Positions 41,468 to 51,700 of a stretch of 64,000 nucleotides of DNA are shown here, piece by piece; within the stretch, counting starts at the first letter, position 1, and each line of letters opens with the position of its first letter. The position numbers and the translations under genes are program-made. This DNA is from Fragum whitleyi (lineage: Eukaryota > Mollusca > Bivalvia > Cardiida > Cardiidae): contig OX411549.1 of NCBI GenBank assembly GCA_948146395.1, positions 33,378,693 to 33,442,692 on the forward strand, given 5' to 3'. A model generated the notes under the pieces. The model did no database searches and was not told the DNA's origin. It saw only the letters and a program-made list of their open reading frames with translations.

Positions 41468-42994
41468 TTAAGGTGGAAGAGGACAATAGCGTTTTTAGAG
41501 ATAAGTAATAAAATGTTGATAAAAATATAAACTCCCATTTAGTGTGATTTCAACGGCACATATTTTTTCATTTTTAAAAATTACGTTACAATGACGTGGT
41601 AAAAATGACGTTTTGGCGCGCTTTCTACAAACTACCCTAGACCCACTTAAATGCGATTTGCGATTTAATATAAAACGTTATTGTTCCGAAAATTGTACCA
41701 AAATGAAGCTTTATGAATCGTCAAAACGCAAATGCTATATTAAAACTTTTGTAACTAACTATATAGACAAATTAGTTTCTTAAAAGCAATATTCACATTT
41801 TTTTACTCTTCCGAAAATCTCACTTTTTACACAATTTTATAAAATTGGCTTGATGAAATTTGATTAACTTTTTATATTATTTTCTCCAATTCTAGTTCGA
41901 TACACAAGAAAAGTTTTAAAAGCTTTCACCGTGCCGATTTTTTATAATCCGGATTTTAAGTTTGTCATTTTGACGTTAAAACTATGACTTTGGCGTTCAA
42001 ATTACACCTAATATTTTCCTATATTTATTTGAATGCTTTTGCGATCTATTGGAATAAAAAGATGAAAATTCAGAGACGAGTTCAAAGGTCTTTTAGGAAG
42101 GGGCCCTCAAAAATTTATTCCGATACACCGAGAACTTCGCGGTACACATTATTTTCCTAACCCAAGTGTTGCCGATCGGTGTCACCAATAAGTTTTACGT
42201 CGACGTCGCTAAAAATAAAAATTGACTTTTGTAAGATTATTTCACAAGCTCGACGTTATGACGTTACCGTTATAGCACGTTCAAAGACTATTTGAGGGTG
42301 CAGTGATAACATATCAAATAAAGTGGGAAAACCTCTATGCATGCTTATAAAAAACGAAAAATCTTTTTGACAGTAGATGTTTCTATATATACAGAAATCA
42401 AATGAATACTTTTTGTGAAATCTGTCAAAAGAATTTAGAGAATTTTTCGACGTACCGCGTTTGTCTTTGTCTAACTTTCGACGTTAGGGTAATAAACTTT
42501 TATCCTCAATTGTAGAAATTCCGTACGGTAAAACGTAACAAAAAGAAGCGATCATATGAAAAGGAAGCGGGACAAAAAAATATCAAATTTCAAAAAAAAT
42601 TCATTGTGCCATTTTTTAAAAAAATAAGTTTAAAGCTATTTATTCGGGTCGCCAAAAATTGAAAATTAAACTTTAATTCAATCTCGCGTATATATCTTAA
42701 AATATAACAAAGTTCTGATTATACGCCACTGTTCCCAATTCATTCAACTTCGTTTTTGGTGTATTCCGTTGAATTAAATCACCTTAAATACGATCAGGGT
42801 AAGCGTTTAAGAACGCGTAGGGTCATTTGTGAAAAACGCGCGAAACCGCCATTTTGATGACGTCATAGTAACGTAAATTCTAAATTGAGCGTTAAAAACA
42901 TACTTCGTTGAGATCGCGCTAACACAACATTTCCATAGATACCAATATATGTGCACTTTTCTTAAAAAAACGCTATTGTCCTCTTCCGCCTTAA
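41468..42994. mobile_element. 1.5-kb TTAA-flanked TIR element (non-autonomous, piggyBac-like by target site only)
   Basis: Bounded by TTAA on both sides with inverted termini TTAAGGTGGAAGAGGACAAT and ATTGTCCTCTTCCGCCTTAA; pairing continues through AGCGTTTTT. No open frame suggests a transposase inside. TTAA target duplication is typical of the piggyBac superfamily, but the termini do not start with the usual CCC, so the superfamily is a guess. Confidence 0.75.
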
Positions 42995-43430
42995 AAGCAG
43001 GGTAGGATAAACAATAATAGTGGTATTTAAAGAGTACGCGGTGTCGAGATTGTAAGCCGCTGCCTCTGTGATAATGATCTAGCTTGTATCTTGTAACTGA
43101 TTAGATAAAAGAATCACGTCAAGCAATTCTGTCTATGTCGTTCTCAGCTATTTCATCACAAGTGAAATATGAACAATAAAAGTAATTTTGATTTATCATG
43201 ATGCTATGAAGATTTAATTATTTTAGCTCTGCCCATCAATATCCCTATTTTCGTTTGGGAAAAATTATGTCAGCAAATCAGAACAAATGGCTGAAAAGTT
43301 GTTTTTCTTCCCAACGAAAACAATTTTGAGTACGCAGCTGTTTTATAAGCTTCCGCAAAAAGTAGTTCCCTAAGATTTGTTTCTTAACTGACTAATTTCT
43401 ACATTTTCGCTTCATGATTTTAAATTAGAA

Positions 43431-43580
43431 GATATGAGGATATTATTTGTTGATTTCATAGAGATATGAAACTAAAAACCTAATCACACTCATGTATGAA
43501 TTCGCTTCGCGTATTCAAATAGTGATTGGGTCTTTGGTTTCATACCTCAATGAAATCAATAGATACTCTCTTCATCTCTT
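43431..43580. repeat. palindromic foldback element, family P1, copy 2
   Basis: GATATGAGGATATTATTTGT..GAGATATGAAACTAAAAACC paired with GGTTTCATACCTCAATGAAA..TACTCTCTTCATCTC. Same family as 996-1139. Confidence 0.75.
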
Positions 43581-43950
43581 TAATAAATTTTAAATTTTAG
43601 TAATACTAAATGACGCTCACCACTGCAGTTAGTCAAACTCTTCTAGTAACGGCGTTCTTAAAAATGTCAATTCTTTCAATTCAACATATCCAGTGGTCAG
43701 CATTCGAGTAAATCTGTAATATAGAACGGGAGTTCTATATATTAACTCGGTGGTCATTGTGAAATCAAGAGTACTAATTATAACTATGCGTATTATTTCA
43801 TTAAGATTCTGATCACGCTTGTCAGTATGTAAAATTATCCTCACCTAAAATTCCGATAAAATGACATTTTGACATGCCTGATAGAAGGGTACTTTGGTTA
43901 TAAGATCAAAGTATTTCGTTCAATAAAGCAAAAATCCTATGTTGTTGGTG

Positions 43951-43987
43951 CTCATTGGAATCGTCTCAACGAGACGATTCAAATGAG
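43951..43987. repeat. palindromic core of family E element, copy 2
   Basis: CTCATTGGAATCGTCTC/GAGACGATTCAAATGAG followed by TAGAAATAAAGATTTTAGAC and ACTGTACCTCTG, as at 23680. Confidence 0.75.
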
Positions 43988-44254
43988 TACCAATAACATA
44001 TGGTTTCATTTAGAAATAAAGATTTTAGACTGGTTTTACCCCCTCTGAACTGTACCTCTGCTTCTCTCTCAATGTAACGAGGACCTCTTAGTCTCTTTCT
44101 ATACTCCAAACTTGAATAAATAAGAAAACATTTTATGGGGTTAAGAAATTAAGAGAGAATTATTTTTACATGGAGGTATGAAAATAAAAAACTCATTACG
44201 ATGTATGAATAGCGGTGGTTTTATTTGACTATGAAATATATATTTTATCCTAAT

Positions 44255-44760
44255 ATCGCCGACGTCCGCGTCGCCGATTTTCATGCGAGCATACAGCTAA
44301 CTCCCCATATTTTATTTTATTTTTTTTTTTTTAGATCGGCGACGCGTTGGTGTGTTTTACCTTCCTGGGTCCAAATCTGCCGACTAGTCGGTGACGTCTT
44401 TTGGATTTTGGGAAGTCGATATCGTTACAACGACTATTTGTTGGCGGTCGACCACTTTTTGGCTCATTTTGAACGAATTGTTGGCGTATTTTGATTTTTG
44501 TCTGACCTTATCAACTCCTTTTTTGTATTAGATTTGGTATCGGCGACTAATTTATGAATCATCGTCGGCGTATCGACAGTACACTCTACTTGCAATTTCT
44601 GCATCATCGCTCGTCAGGAAATAAGACAGCGTCATATCGGCGGATTAATGTGCTTGAAATAATTATATTTTGTTCCGATATCGCCGACGACCAGTTGACG
44701 CTATTTTTCACTAATGGGCCATCAAAAATTAGAATCGTCCACCTGTCTGCGTCGCCGAGT
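44255..44760. repeat. cluster of TCGCCGA/TCGGCGA motifs
   Basis: About ten occurrences of GTCGCCGA, TCGGCGAC, GTCGGCG or close variants on both strands in 500 bases of otherwise AT-rich DNA. Several short open frames run through it without recognisable homology. It is unclassified. Confidence 0.5.
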
Positions 44761-44778
44761 TTTATTATAGGGATGGTT

Positions 44779-44913
44779 GTCTTATCGCTGCGTTTTTTGG
44801 AGCATAAAGTGCAATTGCCTTAGCACGTGGCAAATAACACAAATAGGGCGTTATGTTTAAGCCATGTGCTAAGGCAATTGCACTTTATACTTCAATAAAC
44901 GCAGTGAAAAAGA
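44779..44913. repeat. long hairpin (about 53-bp stem)
   Basis: 44779-44831 pairs with 44862-44913. The inner part is perfect over TAAAGTGCAATTGCCTTAGC with GCTAAGGCAATTGCACTTTA; the outer part (CGCTGCGTTTTTTGGAG / CTTCAATAAACGCAG) has a few mismatches. Confidence 0.85.
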
Positions 44914-45094
44914 CACTCGGCCCTTATTTTTACAATCCTCTAGATCTAAGAAACTATTAAAATAAACTCGGCTAAATATAATATGCGCGTATAGATTACA
45001 CAATCTATTTTAGATGTGTATTATTTTATCTCCCAATCGAAGTTAAATGACATAAAGTTAAACAAATGGTTGATTGATTGAATTTTTTTCAGTA

Positions 45095-45230
45095 ATATCG
45101 TGGCGGCTGGAGCACCTTACAATGGATTCCTGGTATTTCTCTCACCAGTACAACCATCACATCCTTTCCTAGCCTCCAGCTGCTATATCTCACTTAGGTC
45201 TATGATTATCAACCCATTGGTGAGAGACAA
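45095..45230 (+). repeat. dispersed repeat shared with the intron 29 fold-back
   Basis: GGATTCCTGGTATTTCTCTC, CACATCCTTTCCTAGCCT and GATTATCAACCCATTGG match the reverse complement of 14410-14535 and, partly, 13216-13250. The element at 11880-16060 is therefore a dispersed family. Confidence 0.75.
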
Positions 45231-46210
45231 ATAGTCGGAAAGAATGAGTGGCCCCGTCGGGGATCGTAAACATATGGTACACAAACTACAATTTTGGCAT
45301 TCGTGGAGGTACCTATGGTCAAAACACCATTGTTGACAAGTTATTCTGCATTTTAAGGCGAAACTGCCGTGATCGGGCTTAGTTGAGAGGGTTGCTTGGT
45401 GGTCTTCGTCGATTCGCTGTAAACATCGACTCAGTATCGGAACTGAATGCATTTAATTATAAATTCTTTTGAAAACATCTTATTTTGTTATGTATTGAAT
45501 AGCAATGTTACGATGTGGACGAGGCTTTTTCGATTCCTACAACATAGGACTTGCAGATCGAAGGTCGCGGGGGTTCCTGAAAGACCGATTGCAATTAATA
45601 CAGAAATAAAATGCAATGGATTTCCCCACGTTATGCGATTTAAACCAATCGAGACTCTTTATTTTATTGAATTGCAATTATTTGTCTTAAACAGGGTCAT
45701 ACCAGGTCAAAAGAATGGATAATATTATAAGCATTATGGCGAAGAACGATTCTTGGCTACCAAGATTGGTTCTATCGGGGTTTTTTTCAGTTCGGGTTCT
45801 CATCAGTGGAATCGAATACAACAAACGGCGTACGGACAGGTGTGAACGTCGAAATATTAATAAACCGATCTGCCTTGCTCCAGGATCATTTTATATGTCA
45901 AAGGACTGAAGGTCATGAAATTCGATATTGTCAAGATGTAACATTTTTAGATATTGGAATTAGATTGTGTACTTCTACCACTAAAAACAAAATGAGAGAA
46001 GGTTCAATATGATATCAGTCAAACTTGAATAAAAACTGAAAGTCGGGTAATTTCTCGATTATTCACGTACCCAATCAACTTTGAACCAAGTAATTATTTA
46101 TTTAATAAATACCCAAGGACGGTTGAATTTGGATTTTGAAATTATCTCATTTTCGGGCTGATGTGCCCATGAATAAAGTCTGATGGAGGAGGAGTATTTT
46201 CCAAAAGGTA

Positions 46211-47142
46211 ACAAGAGTGCCATAGTCACATAATACGCCGCCACTTTGCTGCTGTTTCACGAAAATAATTGTAGACACTACTAATTTTGACAGAACCAAA
46301 TTCAAAATGACCAAGTTTCATTTAAAATCAAGACAACAAGAGTGCCATCGTCACAAAATACGCCGCCACTTTGCTGCTGTTTCACGAAAATAATTGTAGA
46401 CACTTCTTATTTTGACAGAACCAAATTGAAAATGACCAAGTTTCATTTAAATCAAGACAAAAAGTTTGGAGGAGTTGCCTTCACAAGGCTGCAATTTCAA
46501 TAAGCCCCAGGCACTAAGTTTTAAGGGGGCATAATTCAGGGAAATAAATGAGCCATAAAATCCTTGATCCAAGTACATCTACAAATTATGGTTATGACAT
46601 TGACCAAGTTTCATTTAAATAAAGACAAAAAGTAAGGAGGAGTTGTGTTCAAAAGGCTGCAATTTCAATAAGCCCCAGATACTAAGTTTTAAGGGGGGCA
46701 TAATTTAGGGTAAAATTAATGAACCATAAAATCCTTACTTCATGCTCATCTACCAATTTCGGTTATAACATCCACCAAGTTTCATTTAGATCCAGCCAGA
46801 AGCTTAGGAAGAGTTGCATTCACAAGGCTGCAATTTCAATAAGCCCCAGAGACTAAATTTTAAGGGGGCATAACTGAGACAATAAGCGCCAGAGACTATG
46901 TTTTTAAGGGGCATAACTCAGGCAAAAATCAAGGAACCATAAAATCCTTCCTTCATGCACATCTACCAATTGAGGTGATAACATTGACCAAGTTTCAAGA
47001 AGATCCAGTCAGAAACTTAGGAGGAGTTGCGTTGACAAGAAAGGTGGACGGACGTACGGACAGATGGACGGACGGATGGATGGACGGACAGACGGAGAAG
47101 ATGACGCGAATATACGTCCGCCTCCGGCAGCGTATAAAAATC
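46211..47142 (+). repeat. Helentron-like tandem-array element
   Basis: Starts ACAAGAGTGCCATAGTCACA with a duplicated ~120-base lead (46211 and 46329). About four ~170-base units follow (AAGGCTGCAATTTCAATAAG per unit), then a GGACGGAC simple repeat and the end GGCAGCGTATAAAAATC. ATACGC near the start and GCGTAT at the end are inverted. Confidence 0.75.
47040..47098. repeat. GGACGGAC-type simple repeat
   Basis: Degenerate tetranucleotide GGACGGATGGACAGAC tract near the 3' end of the Helentron-like element. Confidence 0.9.
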
Positions 47143-47473
47143 TTTTATTATTTTCTTCTTTTTGAAATTTAAGACTGGTCCAAATAAATAGTGGTTGTAG
47201 AAGACAATGAAAAGTGTGCAATTTGATGAAAAAATTTCCAAGTTATCGATAATATTGAGTGAAAGGAATCAAGAGCACTGTCAACAGGAGCATACGCTTA
47301 CATAGGGGGAAATGGGTTTTTTGCTAAAAGTAGAGATTATTCTCTTGGTGTCAATTTTCAAGTGAATGCCTTGTGTACTACACGAGATCATTTGGAACAT
47401 CGTTTTCCACTCTACATATAATCACAGGGATGTAAAATGCAGAGATTGTACAGGAAAAGCATTCAAATATGAA

Positions 47474-47739
47474 ATGACCTTTCACCCTAAAAGGGACCAT
47501 CTGGATAGTGCGTAAAGTGTCGACCCTAGTCAGACTGTGCAGACAGCGCAGACTGTCTAGGGTCCAAGCATTTCTCATTTGGACCTTTTTCTGGATCTAG
47601 AATGATCATTCTAACTTTGTGTAAAGAAATTTTCAAAATCAAAATGTGACCTCTGGTTGCCCTGAACTGGAACTGATCCCTTTTACAGATATCTATTTAA
47701 CAGAATTCCCAGATGGTTCCTTTTCGTGTATGCGTCACA
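47474..47739. repeat. MITE family B, copy 4 (decayed)
   Basis: TGACCTTTCACCCTAAAAGG and CAGACTGTGCAGACAGCGCA relate to family B, with outer end TTCCTTTTCGTGTATGCGTC. The interior is reversed relative to the other copies. Confidence 0.6.
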
Positions 47740-48118
47740 AATGTAAAGCGTTTCAATATCTTATAAGCAACTTAAAACTTAGTTTCTAAAGCATTTCAAT
47801 ATTTTATTAGCAAGACACAAAATAATGTATACAGTTAATATCTACAAATTTGCTAAATAACCTATTAGTAAAAAAATATTTTAACAAAAATAAAATCTCA
47901 CCATTAACCCTTTACAACACTTCTTTTTACACGCCTTAAAAAAAGGGCGCCAATGTCAAAAAATACGCCACAAAATGATTTCCTGGCAGAATAGCTACAA
48001 ACACTATCAATATGAACTAATTCAGGTGAAAAAGACATTCTGTAAAAATTTCATCCAAATCTTTCCATTATTGTAGAAGTTGTCCACATAAGACAATAGT
48101 ACGGTCGTATGGACATTG

Positions 48119-48143
48119 GGACAGACAGACAGACAGACAGACA
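48119..48143. repeat. (ACAG)n microsatellite
   Basis: Six ACAG units in the 3' flank of the PDZD11-like gene, within a degraded tandem-array-type repeat. Confidence 0.95.
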
Positions 48144-48667
48144 GAGAAAATGATACAAATGGAGTTTGGGCCGTTTAAAAAAGACTTGGCAAATAAAATT
48201 TGGAAATAGAGAAACAGCTTATAGCAACAACTTTTTTTTTCAATTTCAGTACAGTTTTCTATCAATACAATCAACCGCTAATACTAAAAAGAGCATTTAT
48301 CCAAGATTCATTCACCTTTCATTTTTGTAAAATTATATACACATAGGCACTTACAACAGTTTTGCACTAAGCTCTCCTAAAATGTTCTTTCACAGCAGAC
48401 ATGTAACATTGCACCATTCTAGAAATGTACACAAAATTTAACCCTTTTCTTAATTGATAGTTATTGCAGAAAAAATGAATTATTTGTGTAATTTGAAAAG
48501 AAGTCATCCTGCATAAAATCACTAGAAGATAAAATCCTGAGACTATACATGAATGATCAACCAGTAACCAAATGGTTAACCAGTAACTGCTTCAACTTGG
48601 AAATGGTAAAGGATGACAATTGTCAATTACTCTACTCTTAAACTCTAACAGTCCTTTCTTTTCACTG

Positions 48668-48732
48668 TTATCTGCTTGCAGTTGGACTCTGTTGTGATGA
48701 GAATCGACTTTTGTCATAGGTCCTATCATACC
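48668..48732 (-). CDS. pdzd11: PDZD11-like exon 7 (C-terminal tail)
   Basis: Residues 126-146 and a TAA stop. The acceptor is CCATTTACAG. It reads GYDRTYDKSRFSSQQ.. and lacks the human end (..ERTVH), but phase and the aromatic start (human YNYHRQ) support it. A partial family-A MITE begins 34 bases upstream. Confidence 0.85.
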
Positions 48733-51700
48733 CTGTAAATGGAAATGTAGTATTGTCTGTTTTTAACAATTACTTGCGTCATAAAATTGACCTTCGCTCA
48801 GATCAAAACCAATCTTAATCTCTTGTTGGGCCCTTCATTTTTATCATTCCAACTCAATTTGTTCATAAGGCTCATAATTTGAGGGGTCAGTGCAACACTT
48901 TTGTAAGTGCCTATTTATTCATAGGCACTTACAATAGTGTTGCACCAACCCCTCGGTATGCCGTTTTGAAAATGTTCAGAAATGGTTAAAAATCACAGGT
49001 CTTTAGAAGTAGCATATCCAATTTTGAGAAAATATAGTTTTTGTTGTCAACTCATTGAAAGGTTGTTGGTTCTAATCATAGTTTATGTACCGAATAACGA
49101 GGAGCTTAATATATTCAATCCTGCCAAATTTAACTTCTGTTTCAAACAAATTGCATTTTTCTACATTAAAACCAGTCTTGCTCTAGGTTTTTTCCAAAAT
49201 AATCAAGTACAAGTTTAAATCTATTTCATAATATGATTTCAAACTGATGCTTCGCTCAACGACTTTACACCCAACCCAAAATCATTGAGGCATAAGTCGG
49301 CTGTTAACACTTTGGCGCCCCATGCAGCCCATTGGCTTCAAATTCTCATGTGTACCCATTTATACCCCTAGGTGAAGAGGAGCAACATGGAGTTAATTCT
49401 TTGCTCAGAAAAAAATCCCATAGTATGGCTGGAATTCTGATCACAAAGCCACCATCCTAACCACTGGACCAGACTTCAGGCAATGTAGCAGGCAATGTAG
49501 ACTGAGATCAGACTGCATGTCAGTGCAGGATGATCTTAGTCTATATTGTCTGCCAAAACTTGGTGCACAGAAGGAATAATCCATGAACACCATGAAAAGC
49601 ATTATACTAATTTTCATCTAAGCAATTTGTTTCCAGCAATGCATGAACACAGAATCAAGTGTTAAAGAGAAACAAAATATTTGTACATTACCATATGGAA
49701 AATATCTCACAACCATCCATATTGATGTATTCATCTTGAGAACTTTTACAGCCTGTAATTTAAGAAATTAAGAGCTACAATCAGTTTTCCCGTAGAATTT
49801 TTTCATATAACATAGGTGTAATTACACTAGTGTATATTCTATGCAGTTGGCTTAGAAAGTATGGCAAATCTTTTTAGATGCTGTGAAAATGAAATCATTC
49901 TATATGTGATTTGATAAAAGGTACTCTTTATTTAGCATAAATTTTTGGATTAAAACTAATTCTATAATTTGATGTATGTCGCAGGAGTGAAATAACCACA
50001 TTAAATATTTAAATATTTAACACAGTTGTTATTACCCTAGTGTAATAACTTAGTAAAAAGAACATATAGCGATAATGTCATTTTACAAAAAGAGTTATAA
50101 GTTACACTGAAGACGTTAAACCTTTATGATAGGTTCCAACTGCTGATCCAATGAAAATGATTGCCTGAGATACCCCTATCAACCCCGACAAAGCTGGACC
50201 AAAAGGCATTTACAAGATTTCATCTTGATATTTACTGCATGGAACAAACCCCTACACAGGTATTCACTACTTCAGTGTCAGACTTATTATCATGTCAAAT
50301 AGGAGCATGTCATCTAGAACAGGCTTGAAGTTATTGGTAGTTTAATATTTTACAGATAGACAGACAGATAGACAGATGGACAGATGGATGAATGGCAGTA
50401 AAACAAGACATGCTACTTGATTTACCCTTGCCATACTTTTCACAAAGTTTTTTTTTACTGTATGCAAAGCTTTGGCAGACATTAAAGTCTATGATCAGTC
50501 TGCACAGCTGTGCAGTCTGTTCTTAGCCTACATGTCATTCTTTCTTAATTACTATGAGAAAATTTTGAGCCAGAGGGGTTGAAATGTCCTATAACTACAA
50601 AGCCATGAACAGCTTGAGTTGCTCCAAAAGCTTGAAATTCTTGTAATAGCAAATAAAAGTTTTGACAAGATTTTTAGATATTTTGGATTCTACTGATGTT
50701 GAAAATGATTTTCTAAGTTTCCAATTTATAACATATACAGAATGACCTCCGCCCATAAAGACATATTTTTCATCCAATCACAATTATTTTATGCAGCACG
50801 ATAATGTGTCACCCAAGGATCATACCAATGAATTTTGATTGATGTCCTCCGGTTACATTCTGAGAAAATGATTATCAAAGTTTACATTATATAACATATA
50901 GCGAAATGACCTCCGACCGTATAATACATATTTTTCATCCGATCAGAATATTATTTGGTATGCTGATAAAGGGCCTAACAAGGATCATTCAAGTAAAATT
51001 TAATTGGTATCCATCATTTCGAATCTGAGAAAATGATATTCAAAGTTTCCACCATATAACATATAGAGAAATGACCTTCACCCATAAAATACTTATTTTG
51101 CATCCAATCACAATAATTTTTGGTAGGCTGATAAAGGGTCACTCAAGGATCATTCCAATAAATTGTGGTTGATATCCATCAATTACTTTCTGAGAAAATG
51201 ATTTTCAAAGTTTACACTATATAATCTTTAGTGCAATGACCTCCGCCCATTAAATACATATTTTTCTTCTGATCTCAATAATTGTTTGTAGACTGATAAA
51301 GGGTCAATCAAGGATCATTGCAGTGAAATTTGGTTGATATCCATCAGTTACATTCTGAGAAAATGATTTTCAAAGTTAACACGATATAACATATAGAGAA
51401 ATGACCTCCGCCAATAAAATAAATATTTTTCTTCTGATCACAATATTTTTTGGTAGAATGATAAAGGGCCACCAAAGGATCATTCATGTAAAATTTAATT
51501 GGTATCCATCAATTAGAATCTGAGAAAACTCACTTTTTACCATATTTGGAAATTAGCCACGACCATTAAATCCATGTTTTTCATTGGATCAAAATTTTTT
51601 GAACAAGTTTGAAAGAGGGTCACCAAATGATCATTCCTGTGAAGTTTGGTTGAAATTCATCCAGTAGTTTCTGAGGAGAAGATTCATAAAGAAAAAGTTT

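Larger units (their letters stand above)
41059..48667. other. intergenic region between the PDZD11-like and ABCC5-like genes
   Basis: Contains the upstream region of the ABCC5-like gene and the 3' flank of the PDZD11-like gene. No coding exon was recognised. It is dominated by the TTAA-flanked element, foldback elements, the CGCCGA cluster, a tandem-array element and a degraded MITE B. A minus-strand AATAAA (47808-47803) is a possible distal polyadenylation signal for the PDZD11-like gene. Confidence 0.55.

Noticed and set aside
41468..42994. Possible autonomous piggyBac transposon
   Set aside because: No open frame of useful length inside; only the TTAA flanks and inverted ends are present.
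44225..44823. Two 89-residue plus-strand frames
   Set aside because: They fall in the CGCCGA cluster and hairpin; composition follows the DNA motif, not a protein family.
47009..47241. Ser/Arg/Pro-rich minus-strand frames
   Set aside because: They are translations of the GGACGGAC simple repeat in different frames.
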